DNA from: Paeniglutamicibacter cryotolerans
GTDB lineage: Bacteria; Actinomycetota; Actinomycetes; Actinomycetales; Micrococcaceae
Assembly (NCBI RefSeq): GCF_014190875.1
Contig: NZ_JACHVS010000001.1
Span: 2,170,001 to 2,234,000 of the forward strand
Direction of reading: 5' to 3'
Length of the DNA: 64,000 nt
Shown: positions 20,376 to 30,866 of the stretch, one piece after another
How positions within the stretch are numbered: position 1 is the stretch's first letter
How the letters are laid out: each line of letters starts with the position of its first letter
Notes under the pieces: model-generated
What the model was told of the DNA's origin: nothing
Seen by the model: the letters and a program-made list of their open reading frames with translations, nothing else
Database searches by the model: none
Program-made: the position numbers and the translations under genes

Positions 20376-21566
20376 GTGACTGAAGAGCTGATCCTTACCG
20401 CATATGACCCCGAGTTCGACTTCCGCAGCCTGCCCAAGGTATCGCTGCACGACCACCTTGATGGGGGCCTGCGACCGGCCACCATCGTGGAGCTGGCCGC
20501 CGAGGTCGGCCACGAGCTTCCCACCACCGATCCGGTGGCACTGGGCGAATGGTTCCGCGCATCGGCGGACTCCGGATCGCTCGAGCGCTACCTGGAAACG
20601 TTCGACCACACCCTTGCCGTGATGCAGACCCGCGAAGCCCTGATCCGCGTTGCCCGTGAATTCGTTCAGGACCTGGCCGATGACGGAGTCATCTACGGCG
20701 AGGTCCGCTGGGCCCCGGAGCAGCACCTGAGCCGCGGCCTGTCCCTGGACGACGTCGTCGAAGCGGTCCAGCAGGGCCTGACCGAGGGCGTCGAAGCGGT
20801 CAAGGAAACCGGCCGCCCGATCCAGGTCGGCCAGCTGATCACCGCCATGCGCCATGCCGACCGCGGCGTGGAGATCGCCGAGCTCGCGCTGCGCCACCGC
20901 AGCCGCGGCGTCGTCGGCTTCGACATCGCCGGCGCCGAGGCCGGCTTCCCGCCCGCGCGGCTGAAGGAGGCCTTCGACCTGCTGGCACAGAACATGTTCC
21001 CGACCACGGTGCATGCCGGCGAGGCCGCTGGCCTGGATTCCATCGTCGATGCCATCGTCACCGGCCGGGCACAGCGCCTGGGCCACGGCGTGCGCATCGC
21101 CGAGGACATCGAGATCGAATTCGGCGGAACCGATGACGACGGGCAGGACGTCGACGAGGACACCGGACTGGTCACCCTGGGCCCGGTCGCCAACTGGGTC
21201 CGCGACCGCGGCATCGCCTTGGAGATCTGCCCGTCCTCGAACCTGCAGACCGGCGCCACGGCCGAGTTCGGGGAAGGCATCGAATCGCACCCGATCGACC
21301 TGCTCTACCAGACGGGCTTCACCGTCACCATCTCCCCGGACAACCGGCTGATGAGCGGCACCACGCTCTCGGACGAGTTCGAACTACTCGTGGAGGCCTT
21401 CGACTATGACCTCGACGACCTGCTCGAATTCACGCTCAACGCCGCAGAGGCGGCGTTCCTGCCGCTGGAGGAGCGCGAACTGCTCGTCGAGTACATCAAC
21501 GATGCCTACGCCGAGCTCGGTGACGAGGACGACGAAGAGTACGAGGACGGCGAGGACCAGGACTAG
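20376..21566 (+). CDS. add: Adenosine deaminase
   Basis: 396 residues. SLHDHLDGG gives the two zinc histidines, VHAGEAAG and RLGHGVRI the third His and catalytic region, and SPDNRLMSGT the zinc Asp. It converts adenosine to inosine in purine salvage. An acidic tail (DEDDEEYEDGEDQD) ends the protein. GTG 20376 is preceded by TAGGCT (20363-20368) and 7 nt, which suggests a leaderless transcript separate from dedA. A hairpin at 21578-21620 ends it. Confidence 0.94.
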   Translation: MTEELILTAYDPEFDFRSLPKVSLHDHLDGGLRPATIVELAAEVGHELPTTDPVALGEWFRASADSGSLERYLETFDHTLAVMQTREALIRVAREFVQDLADDGVIYGEVRWAPEQHLSRGLSLDDVVEAVQQGLTEGVEAVKETGRPIQVGQLITAMRHADRGVEIAELALRHRSRGVVGFDIAGAEAGFPPARLKEAFDLLAQNMFPTTVHAGEAAGLDSIVDAIVTGRAQRLGHGVRIAEDIEIEFGGTDDDGQDVDEDTGLVTLGPVANWVRDRGIALEICPSSNLQTGATAEFGEGIESHPIDLLYQTGFTVTISPDNRLMSGTTLSDEFELLVEAFDYDLDDLLEFTLNAAEAAFLPLEERELLVEYINDAYAELGDEDDEEYEDGEDQD

Positions 21567-21577
21567 GTCCCGAGACC

Positions 21578-21620
21578 ACCGATGCCCGCCGCCCCGCATC
21601 CCGGGACGGCGGGCATCGGT
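21578..21620 (+). terminator. Stem-loop after add
   Basis: Arms 21578-21591 and 21607-21620 pair over 14 bp with a 15-nt loop. It starts 12 nt past the add stop. There is no T-tract. Confidence 0.7.
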
Positions 21621-21659
21621 GCTTGGCCGGCGAAACTAGTTGAAGGAGAACCCCAGAAA

Positions 21660-23751
<2,092 letters not shown>

Positions 23752-23775
23752 GCACGAAGAATAACGCGTAGTCTC

Positions 23776-23815
23776 GTGAGGGGAACCGTTCAACGGTTCC
23801 CCTCACTGTTCGTTT
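23776..23815 (+). terminator. Intrinsic terminator after eno
   Basis: Arms 23776-23790 and 23792-23806 are complementary over 15 bp, leaving a tight loop at the centre, and a T-rich tail (TGTTCGTTT) follows. Strong candidate. Confidence 0.85.
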
Positions 23816-23891
23816 GGTGCCTCAGTGAATCGGATTTTTCAGGAGCGGCCGCCGCCGGCAGGTGAGTGGCCGGGAGAGGGGCAACAGTTCC

Positions 23892-24749
23892 ATGGCCGAG
23901 AGACGCCCACCGATGCCGCGCAATGGCGGCCGCCCCTCTTCGGCGGCGCCGCGCAGCGGACGCTCCGCCGAGTCGACACCCGTCACGCCCCTCCCGGCGG
24001 ATCCGCAGCCTGTGAACCCTCTCCAGGCACCGAAGGTCGTGGCGATGGGCGCCATTCCAGAGAACCGCCGGTCGGCATCGAACCCGGCCAGGCGCCGATC
24101 CACACCCCAGGCCCCGGCCAAGCTTCCGCTCAAGCTCAAGGCGCAGACGCCCAACACCAAGCCCAAGACCAAGACGCCGGCCAAGGCGCCGGCCAAGTTC
24201 CCTGTCCCGCCCAAAGCCCAGGCCCCGAGGCAGCGGCCGACCGCCTCCCAGCGCCGTTCCGATGACCGGACCATGCTCTCGGGCGCCATCCGTGCTCCGC
24301 ACGGCAGCGAACCGGTGGAACCGAAGCTCAAGGGCAAGGCCAACACCGAGGATTCGAAACCGATTCCGGCCCGCAGCTTCTCCGGACGACTGCTCGTGCT
24401 CTCGCTGGTGCTGGCGGTATTTGCCGTGATGCTGGTGCCCACCATCGGCATCTACACGCGTCAGCGCGCCGAAATCAGCGACCTGCGCGCCTCGATCGCG
24501 GACAAGCAGGTTGAGCAACAGGAACTCAAGGACCAGATAGCCCGCTGGGACGATCCGTTGTATATCAAGCAGCAGGCCCGCGATCGCATAAACTTGGTGA
24601 TGCCGGGCGAGCGCAATTACATGGTGATTGGCTCCTCGGCAACCAGCCCAGAGGCCGAACCGGTCAATGAGAGCCCCGAACAGGTCCGTACGGATCTGCC
24701 GTGGGTCGACGCACTGTGGGACACCGTCCAGCGCGCCGCCACGGATTAA
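23892..24749 (+). CDS. FtsB/DivIC-type septum formation initiator with long disordered N-terminus
   Basis: 285 residues. Roughly the first 160 are disordered and rich in Pro, Ala, Lys and Arg, with tandem KAPAK-like units. One membrane helix follows (LLVLSLVLAVFAVMLVPTI), then a coiled coil (ISDLRASIADKQVEQQELKDQI) and the DivIC motif DDPLYIKQQARDRINLVMPGE. Such proteins act with FtsL and FtsQ in divisome assembly. ATG 23892 has a GAGAGGGG site; GTG 23862 is possible. The gene lies between eno and DUF501, a common actinobacterial order. Confidence 0.85.
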   Translation: MAERRPPMPRNGGRPSSAAPRSGRSAESTPVTPLPADPQPVNPLQAPKVVAMGAIPENRRSASNPARRRSTPQAPAKLPLKLKAQTPNTKPKTKTPAKAPAKFPVPPKAQAPRQRPTASQRRSDDRTMLSGAIRAPHGSEPVEPKLKGKANTEDSKPIPARSFSGRLLVLSLVLAVFAVMLVPTIGIYTRQRAEISDLRASIADKQVEQQELKDQIARWDDPLYIKQQARDRINLVMPGERNYMVIGSSATSPEAEPVNESPEQVRTDLPWVDALWDTVQRAATD

Positions 24750-24771
24750 AACGAACCAGGAGGACCCTGCG

Positions 24772-25473
24772 GTGGCCACCACGCAGCCCAAGCACCACGA
24801 AGCACTCGACGCGGCAGCCCGCGTGCCCAGCGAGTCCGACCTCGAGACGCTCAGCCGGCAGCTGAACCGCCCGGTCCGCGACGTCGTGGAGATCGGGGCC
24901 CGCTGCGTGTGCGGAAACCCGCTGGTTGCCACCACGGCGCCACGGCTGTCCTCCGGGATCCCGTTCCCGACCACGTACTACCTGACCCACCCGGTGATCA
25001 CGGCCGCCGTTTCTCGGCTCGAGGCAGCCGGCGTGATGAACGAGATGAACGAGGAGCTGGGTGCCAATGCCGCATTGGCGGCAGCCTACGCCTCGGCCCA
25101 CGATCACTACCTCGCCGTCCGCGACGCGATCGGGGAACGCTCCGGAACCGGCGAGGTGCCGGAAATCGCCGGCGTCTCCGCCGGCGGAATGCCCACCCGC
25201 GTCAAGTGCCTGCACGTGCTGGTCGGCCACTCGCTGGCAGCCGGACCGGGTGTGAACCCGCTCGGTGACCGTGCGCTGGCGGCCATCGCCGAATGGTGGA
25301 CCCCCGAGGTCTGCCGGTGCGCAGGCGCCTGGGACACCGAGGGCGAGGCCCCGATCCGGGACCGCAGCCGCCACGTGAAGACCCAGGCCGGGGATCCGGA
25401 AACCAAGAAGCGTGAACGCGCGGCCGCTCGTGCCGCCCGCGAAGCGGCCGAGGCAGCCGGGCAGGAGGGCTGA
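24772..25473 (+). CDS. DUF501 domain protein
   Basis: 233 residues from GTG 24772 behind AGGAGG. IGARCVCGNPLVATT, PFPTTYYLTHP and TRVKCLHVLVGHSLA...GVNPLGD are the conserved DUF501 blocks; the Cys pairs (CVCG, CRC) and His could bind metal. C-terminal 30 residues are Ala/Arg-rich and probably disordered. No biochemical function is known to me. It sits between divIC and ppx, overlapping ppx by one base. Confidence 0.88.
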   Translation: MATTQPKHHEALDAAARVPSESDLETLSRQLNRPVRDVVEIGARCVCGNPLVATTAPRLSSGIPFPTTYYLTHPVITAAVSRLEAAGVMNEMNEELGANAALAAAYASAHDHYLAVRDAIGERSGTGEVPEIAGVSAGGMPTRVKCLHVLVGHSLAAGPGVNPLGDRALAAIAEWWTPEVCRCAGAWDTEGEAPIRDRSRHVKTQAGDPETKKRERAAARAAREAAEAAGQEG

Positions 25474-26438
25474 TGCCCCGCATCGCGGCAATCGACTGCG
25501 GAACCAACTCAATTCGTCTGCTCATCGCCGACGCACACCATGAGGACGCCGGCGTGGTGCTGGTGGACGTGGTGCGTGAAATGCGCATCGTGCGCCTGGG
25601 CCAGGGCGTCGACGCCACTGGCGCCTTCGCCGAGGAGGCATTGAACCGTACCTTCGCGGCCGTCGATGAATACGCGGGCATGATCGCCGGGCACGGGGCC
25701 ACTGCTGTGCGTTTCGTTGCCACATCGGCCACCCGCGACGCCTCGAACCGCCAAGTCTTCATCGACGGCGTGCGGGAGCGGCTGGGCATCGAGCCCGAGG
25801 TGGTTCCCGGCACCGAAGAGGCAGCGCTGTCCTTCGCCGGGGCCGTTTCAGTTGCGCCACCGGGACCCGGAGAGACCGTATTGGTCGTTGACCTGGGTGG
25901 CGGCTCGACCGAGTTGGTTCTGGGTGATGCCGATGGAGTACTTGCCTCGATCAGCCTCGACATGGGCTGCGTGCGCCACACCGAACGCTTTCTGCGCTCG
26001 GATCCACCCACGGCCAGCGAGATCTCCGAGGCCGAGGCGGAGATCACCGCCCGTCTCGAGGAGGCCTTTGCCGTGGTCCCGGTGGAGCAGGCCGTGCGGA
26101 TCATCGGCGTTGCGGGGACCATCACCACGCTGACGGCCCATGGCCTGGGACTCGAGGCGTACGACTCGGCCGCCATCCACGGTGCTGAACTTCCGCTGGA
26201 GACCATTGCCGGATCGGCCGCTGAATTGCTGGCAGCCAACCGGTCCGAGCGTTCGGCCTACGGCTTCATGCACCCGGGCCGGGTGGATGTGATCGGCGCC
26301 GGCGCCCTGATCTGGAAGGGCCTGCTCGAGCAGGTCGCCGCCCGAAGCGGTGGCAGAATCACCAGCGCGCTTACATCAGAGCACGATATTCTTGACGGCA
26401 TTGCGTTGGGCCTCGTCGAGTCCCTGCCAAGCCCCTGA
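25473..26438 (+). CDS. ppx: Exopolyphosphatase / pppGpp phosphohydrolase (Ppx/GppA)
   Basis: 321 residues, the short actinobacterial form made of the two actin-like domains only. IDCGTNSIRLLIAD is the phosphate-1 motif, VVDLGGGSTELVLG the phosphate-2 motif, and VAGTITTLTA the adenosine-side motif. The catalytic Glu is expected near GTEEAALS. It could hydrolyse polyphosphate or pppGpp; sequence alone does not separate these. ATG overlaps the DUF501 stop by one base. Confidence 0.9.
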   Translation: MPRIAAIDCGTNSIRLLIADAHHEDAGVVLVDVVREMRIVRLGQGVDATGAFAEEALNRTFAAVDEYAGMIAGHGATAVRFVATSATRDASNRQVFIDGVRERLGIEPEVVPGTEEAALSFAGAVSVAPPGPGETVLVVDLGGGSTELVLGDADGVLASISLDMGCVRHTERFLRSDPPTASEISEAEAEITARLEEAFAVVPVEQAVRIIGVAGTITTLTAHGLGLEAYDSAAIHGAELPLETIAGSAAELLAANRSERSAYGFMHPGRVDVIGAGALIWKGLLEQVAARSGGRITSALTSEHDILDGIALGLVESLPSP

Positions 26439-26467
26439 GCAACTACCACCGGCAGGAGACCACCCCG

Positions 26468-27961
26468 ATGGGTAAAAAGCTGAACCGCTTGGCCGGCTTC
26501 GTGCTGTCCGCAGGACTATGCGCTGGCGGCATCCTGGGTACGGCGGCTGCCGCACATGCCGACCATGTCAGGGACGGGCAGTACTGGCTCGAGGACTACG
26601 GTATCGAGCGGGCCTGGGGGGTCAGCAAGGGCGCCGGGGTGAAGGTCGCCGTGATCGATACCGGCATCGACGATACCCACCCGGACCTGCTCGGCGTAGT
26701 GGTCGGCGGCCGGGACTTCTCCAAGGCCGGCAACGTCACCGGGACCAAGCCCGTGGGCCCGCTGCCCGAGCACGGCACGCTGGTAGCCACGCTGTTGGCT
26801 GGCCGGGGTAACAACGGCGCGGACATCGACAAGGCCGAAGCCGAGGCCGAACAGCAGCAGATCGCCTATGAGCGTGCGGTCAAGGACGCGAAGGAGAACG
26901 ACGAGGAGCCTCCGCTCGAGCCGGATCCGGTGGAGATCCCGGCACCGGCGGCCGGACCCGCAGGTGTCATGGGAGTAGCTCCCGAGGCCGAGCTGCTCAG
27001 CGCCTCGCTATGGCTGGGGTCTGATAATCCGGAGGGCATGTCGGTAGAGGAACAGATTCCCCACGCGGTGCGCTGGGCCGTCGACAGCGGCGCGAAGGTC
27101 ATCAACATGTCGCTCGGTTCCACCCGCCCCGAATGGCCTGTGAGTTGGGATGACGCATTCAAGTACGCGGAGGAGAAGGACGTGGTCGTGGTGGTCGCGG
27201 CGGGGAACCGGGCCGGTGGCATGGCCCAGGTCGGCGCCCCGGCGACGATTCCCGGCGTGCTGACCGTGGCCGGTGTGGACAAGGACGGCCAGGCGAGCGT
27301 CGACTCCTCGACCGAGGGAATCAGCATCGGTGTTTCGGCGCCCGCAGAACCCCTCGTGGGCGGGCTGCCCGGTGGCGGCTACGCCGACTGGTCGGGCACC
27401 TCGGGTGCTGCGCCGCTGGTGTCCGGCGTCGTCGCGTTGATCCGCTCCAAATATCCGGACATGAAGGCGCCGCAGGTGATCAACCGGGTGCTTTCCACGG
27501 CGAAGGACGCGGGCAAGCCCGGCGTTGACAACCTCTACGGACATGGGCTGCTGGACGCCTACGCGGCACTGACGGCCAATGTGCCCGAAATGGCACCCAA
27601 CCCGTCGAACACCATGGCCGAATGGATCAGGGTGCACCGGCGCGAGAACACCGCACCGGAGCAGGAGTCGGCCAACCCGGCGATCCCCTCCGAAATCTCC
27701 ACCGTTCCCGTGGTCGCGGCTCCCGGACCGGTGGCCCCGGTTCCAGCTAACCAGGCTCTGTCTGCCGGGATGGTGTTGGGCTTCGGCGGATTGCTGGTCC
27801 TGGTCGGAGGCGCCGGGGGCTGGAGCATTTCCAGGACCCGGAGGGCCCTTGCGCGTGAGGCCGCGGCGTCGCGCACCGTGGAAGAGGACAGCCTCGCTTC
27901 GCTGAAACTACGCGGCGATTCCGGGGCCCGGGACATCTTCGACGACCTGCCCGAGCGCTGA
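26468..27961 (+). CDS. S8 subtilisin-like serine protease, mycosin type, membrane-anchored
   Basis: 497 residues. A signal peptide (LAGFVLSAGLCAGGILGTAAAAHA) precedes the catalytic domain: Asp64 in AVIDTGID, His102 in PEHGTLVATLL and Ser312 in SGTSGAAPLV. A Glu/Gln-rich insertion of roughly 45 residues (about 117-162) follows the His block. A single membrane helix (near 435-455) and a short basic cytoplasmic tail end the protein. This is the plan of mycosins of type VII secretion, but no ESX genes are in view, so the substrate is unknown. CAGGAG precedes ATG 26468. Confidence 0.88.
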   Translation: MGKKLNRLAGFVLSAGLCAGGILGTAAAAHADHVRDGQYWLEDYGIERAWGVSKGAGVKVAVIDTGIDDTHPDLLGVVVGGRDFSKAGNVTGTKPVGPLPEHGTLVATLLAGRGNNGADIDKAEAEAEQQQIAYERAVKDAKENDEEPPLEPDPVEIPAPAAGPAGVMGVAPEAELLSASLWLGSDNPEGMSVEEQIPHAVRWAVDSGAKVINMSLGSTRPEWPVSWDDAFKYAEEKDVVVVVAAGNRAGGMAQVGAPATIPGVLTVAGVDKDGQASVDSSTEGISIGVSAPAEPLVGGLPGGGYADWSGTSGAAPLVSGVVALIRSKYPDMKAPQVINRVLSTAKDAGKPGVDNLYGHGLLDAYAALTANVPEMAPNPSNTMAEWIRVHRRENTAPEQESANPAIPSEISTVPVVAAPGPVAPVPANQALSAGMVLGFGGLLVLVGGAGGWSISRTRRALAREAAASRTVEEDSLASLKLRGDSGARDIFDDLPER

Positions 27962-27993
27962 GCGGGGTGTGTGAAAGCACACTCCGCAGAGTT

Positions 27994-28009
27994 AGTGAAG
28001 ATTTTCACA
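27994..28009. promoter_or_regulatory. CRP/GlxR-type site overlapping the ndh -35
   Basis: AGTGA-AGATTT-TCACA matches TGTGA-N6-TCACA at 9 of 10 arm positions. It covers the -35 hexamer of the ndh promoter, so binding would either repress or act in class II fashion. A second inverted repeat, GTGTG-N6-CACAC, sits at 27967-27982. Confidence 0.55.
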
Positions 28010-28032
28010 AAGGGTGGTTTTGTGGCTATGAT
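28004..28032 (+). promoter_or_regulatory. ndh promoter giving a leaderless transcript
   Basis: -35 TTCACA (28004-28009), 17-bp spacer, -10 TATGAT (28027-28032), then 6 nt to the ATG at 28039. Transcription should start at or within a base of the ATG. Confidence 0.75.
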
Positions 28033-28038
28033 GGATTC

Positions 28039-29412
28039 ATGCCTATCACTCCCAAGCTTTCTGAGCGCCCGCGCATCCTCGTCGTCGGAGGCGGATACGT
28101 CGGCCTTTACGTCGCCATGAACCTGCAGAAAAAGGTCAAGGCCCACGGTGGCATCGTCACCGTCGTCGACCCGCTGCCGTACATGACCTACCAGCCCTTC
28201 CTGCCCGAGGTCGCCGGCGGCCAGATCGAGCCCCGCCACGTAACCGTCTCGCACCGCCAGCACCTGAAGCAGGCCGAGCTGATCACCGGCCGCGTCACGG
28301 CGATCGACCACGCCAACAAGAAGGCCGTCATTGTTCCCGCCGTGGGCGAGCCGTTCGAGCTCCCGTACCAGGATGTCGTCATGGCAGCCGGCGCGATCAC
28401 ACGCACCTTCCCGATCCCGGGCCTCGCCGAGCAGGGCATCGGCCTGAAGTCGATCGAGGAAGCCGTTGCACTGCGCAACAAGGTCCTCGAGCGCATCGAG
28501 TCCGCCTCGCTGATGACCGATCCGGTCGCCAAGGCACGCGCACTGACCTTCACCGTGGTCGGCGGCGGCTTCGCCGGTATCGAAACGATCACCGAGATCG
28601 AGGACATGGCCCGCGCGGCCGTCAAGAAGAACGACCGCCTCGAGCACGCGGACCTGCGCTTCGTCATGGTGGAGGCCATGGGCCGCATCATGCCCGAGGT
28701 CACCGAGGACCAGGCGCTCTGGGTTGTCGACCACATGCGCAGCCGTGGCATCGAGGTTCTGCTGAACACCTCGCTGTCCAACGCCGAGGGTGGCGTGATG
28801 CAGCTGATCAACATGGCCGACAAATCCCCGGCCGAGACCTTCGAGTCGGACACCCTGATCTGGTCCGCCGGCGTCATGGCCAACCCGATGGTTCGCTCCA
28901 CCGACTTCCCGATCGAGGCCCGCGGCCGCGTGATGACCGGCACCGACCTGCGCATCACCGGTGAAGACGGAAACGCCATCGAGGGTGCCTGGGCCGCAGG
29001 CGACGTCTCGGCAGTGCCCGATGTCACCGGCGGACTGCCCGACGGCACCTGCGTGCCCAACGCGCAGCACGCGGTGCGCCAGGCCAAGCTGCTCGCGCAC
29101 AACCTCTACGCGGTGCGCTACGGCGTGGGCCGTGTGAAGAACTACAAGCACAAGAACCTCGGTGCCGTCGCCGGCTTCGGTGCCAACAAGGGCGTCGCCA
29201 AGGTCATGGGCATCAAGCTCAAGGGCTGGCCGGCCTGGATGGCCCACCGCGGCTACCACGGCATGGCCATGCCGACCTTTGAGCGCAAGTTCCGCGTCAT
29301 CGGTGGCTGGTTCACCGCGCTTCTCTTCCAGCGCGACACCCTGCAGATCTCCAACCTGGAGAATCCGCGCGGTCTGTTCGTGGAGTCGGCCTCGCCGAAG
29401 CCCAAGGCCTAG
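28039..29412 (+). CDS. ndh: Type II NADH dehydrogenase (NAD(P)/FAD-dependent oxidoreductase)
   Basis: 457 residues. ILVVGGGYVGLYVAM is the N-terminal FAD-binding motif; FTVVGGGFAGIETITEIEDMA is the NADH-binding motif with its Glu; GAWAAGDVSAVPD is the C-terminal FAD motif. It oxidises NADH and reduces menaquinone at the membrane without pumping protons. The promoter 6 nt upstream fixes the start and no ribosome binding site is present. A CRP-type site overlaps the promoter, as one also lies upstream of sdhCDAB. A strong terminator follows. Confidence 0.93.
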   Translation: MPITPKLSERPRILVVGGGYVGLYVAMNLQKKVKAHGGIVTVVDPLPYMTYQPFLPEVAGGQIEPRHVTVSHRQHLKQAELITGRVTAIDHANKKAVIVPAVGEPFELPYQDVVMAAGAITRTFPIPGLAEQGIGLKSIEEAVALRNKVLERIESASLMTDPVAKARALTFTVVGGGFAGIETITEIEDMARAAVKKNDRLEHADLRFVMVEAMGRIMPEVTEDQALWVVDHMRSRGIEVLLNTSLSNAEGGVMQLINMADKSPAETFESDTLIWSAGVMANPMVRSTDFPIEARGRVMTGTDLRITGEDGNAIEGAWAAGDVSAVPDVTGGLPDGTCVPNAQHAVRQAKLLAHNLYAVRYGVGRVKNYKHKNLGAVAGFGANKGVAKVMGIKLKGWPAWMAHRGYHGMAMPTFERKFRVIGGWFTALLFQRDTLQISNLENPRGLFVESASPKPKA

Positions 29413-29447
29413 CCAGCGCGCCGGTGCCCCGATAGGCACGCCGGCAC

Positions 29448-29485
29448 CGAAGGCGGTGATCGATGAAAATCGATCACCGCCTTCG
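29448..29485 (+). terminator. Intrinsic terminator after ndh
   Basis: Arms 29448-29464 and 29469-29485 pair perfectly over 17 bp around a GAAA tetraloop, followed by GGCGTTT. Confidence 0.88.
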
Positions 29486-29586
29486 GGCGTTTAATGCGGT
29501 TTCTGGAATTCTGCGGCACACCGCGGCGCCACGGGTGCGGGGGTGTGCCTCGGGGCATCCCCGATCCGGTAACCTATTAGGTGCAG

Positions 29587-29668
29587 GCCCCTATGGTGGA
29601 ATTGGCATACACAGCAGACTTAAAATCTGCCACCGCAAGGTTTGTGGGTTCGAGTCCCACTGGGGGTA
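29587..29668 (+). tRNA. tRNA-Leu (anticodon UAA)
   Basis: Acceptor arms GCCCCTA (29587-29593) and TGGGGGT (29661-29667) pair with two wobbles, and the discriminator is A (29668). The anticodon arm GCAGA-CTTAAAA-TCTGC gives anticodon TAA. A long variable arm and T-arm GTGGG-TTCGAGT-CCCAC complete a class II tRNA; CCA is not encoded. It reads the rare codon TTA, like Streptomyces bldA. Its 3' part is the integration site of the element that follows, and the gene is left intact. Confidence 0.96.
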
Positions 29669-29669
29669 C
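29649..29669 (+). repeat. attL core: 21-bp tRNA 3'-end copy
   Basis: Runs from the T-loop TTCGAG to GGGGGTAC at the end of tRNA-Leu. An identical copy lies at 39301-39321 in direct orientation, marking the two ends of the integrated element. Confidence 0.93.
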
Positions 29670-29675
29670 AAACGA

Positions 29676-29719
29676 AAAGGCTCCTACTTCCCTGTTATCA
29701 CGGGGGAGTAGGAGCCTTT
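29676..29719. terminator. Bidirectional terminator between tRNA-Leu and int
   Basis: AAAGGCTCCTAC (29676-29687) pairs with GTAGGAGCCTTT (29708-29719), with further partial pairing inside. T-rich sequence follows in both directions. It lies inside the element and would insulate the tRNA gene and int. Confidence 0.85.
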
Positions 29720-29729
29720 CGCTTTGTCC

Positions 29730-30866
29730 TCATGCTGTCTTTGGGCACGTTTTGGGCACACTTAGACGTGAAACCGCGTCATTCATGGCTATGGCCACGC
29801 CGTCCAAATCGTCATCGAACAGTTCTGCATACACGTCCAACGTCATTGCTGCGGAGCTGTGCCCTAGCATTTTTTGAACTGCCTTCACGTTGGCATTGGC
29901 ACTCACGGCGAAGCTCGCAGCAGTGTGCCGTAGGTCGTGCGGGGTGATCCTGGGGACACCTGACTTCTTCACGGCAGATGCAAACCACGACATCTTGTCT
30001 TCCCGCATATCCGTGTAGCGAAGGTAGGTTCCCGTGGGTCCAGGGAACACTAGGTCTTCGCGGTGCTTGCCCTCGCATGCTTCGCCCAATGCGGCATCGA
30101 GGAATTCCGGGAATGGCACCGAGCGTTTTTTGTGGTTCTTCGGAGTACCCACGATGATTTCCCCCGCGACGTCGACGGCGTTTTGTTCGATCCCGAGCCG
30201 TCGACGGATCATGTTTACGTCCTGCACCCGCAGCGCGGTGGCTTCACCCCACCGCAAGCCACAGTAAGCCAGTACACGCACCAGCGCAGGGTACTTTGAA
30301 GCGTCGGCTAGATCGCGCACCTGCTCATGGCTCAGGAAGACATGGGCCTTCTTCTTCTTGCGTGGAAGATCGACGCCACGAGTCGGGTTTGCCAGCAGCC
30401 GGCGGTCCTTCACCGCATCGTCCAAGATCGCAGCCAGCACGCCGTAAGCCCGTATTACCGTAGTTGCTGATTTGGGCTTCACCGGCGGTTCTGCCTTCGG
30501 ATCCCCAACGGTTAGTGTCGTTACCCACGCCTGGACCTCGCTGTAGAGGATAGACGAAATGGGTCGCTTCCCCCACGTGGGTTCGACGTAGAGCCGCCAG
30601 GCGATTTCCAGTGGTCGGAAGGATGATGCTTTCAGCTGCCGCTTACGCTCCAGCCAGTCTGGCCCGAGGTCGCGCACGATCGCTCTGGCCGCGGTTGGGT
30701 CGATGAACTCGCCGCGCTGCTTGGACACTTCCACTGTTGCAGCGAAATCCTGGGCGTCACGCTTGGTCCTGAATCCACGCTTCTTGGTGGTGGTGCGGTC
30801 CGGCTTGCGATATCGGACCATGTACCGCTTACCAGATTGGGTTACGTAGGACTCAATCGTTGCCAT
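29730..30866 (-). CDS. int: Tyrosine-type site-specific integrase
   Basis: 378 residues. N-terminal arm-binding AP2-like domain (SYVTQSGKRYMVRYRKPDR), SAM-like core-binding domain (about 60-165), and catalytic domain with Arg205 (CGLRWGEA), Lys243, His310 and Arg313 (HDLRHTA), His336 (MLGHSS) and Tyr346 (TLDVYAELF). All active-site residues are present. It would recombine the 21-bp core in tRNA-Leu(UAA). The gene's 3' end overlaps the arm-type repeats. Its start overlaps the repressor's end by 14 nt, so both are made from the leftward transcript. Confidence 0.96.
   Translation of the reverse strand: MATIESYVTQSGKRYMVRYRKPDRTTTKKRGFRTKRDAQDFAATVEVSKQRGEFIDPTAARAIVRDLGPDWLERKRQLKASSFRPLEIAWRLYVEPTWGKRPISSILYSEVQAWVTTLTVGDPKAEPPVKPKSATTVIRAYGVLAAILDDAVKDRRLLANPTRGVDLPRKKKKAHVFLSHEQVRDLADASKYPALVRVLAYCGLRWGEATALRVQDVNMIRRRLGIEQNAVDVAGEIIVGTPKNHKKRSVPFPEFLDAALGEACEGKHREDLVFPGPTGTYLRYTDMREDKMSWFASAVKKSGVPRITPHDLRHTAASFAVSANANVKAVQKMLGHSSAAMTLDVYAELFDDDLDGVAIAMNDAVSRLSVPKTCPKTA
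29741..29761. promoter_or_regulatory. Left integrase arm-type sites (two phased repeats)
   Basis: TTGGGCACG (29741) and TTGGGCACAC (29752) are direct repeats 11 bp apart, about 70 bp from the attL core. They encode the PKTCPKT tail of the integrase. The same pair with the same 11-bp phase occurs near attR at 39186-39206. Confidence 0.75.
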
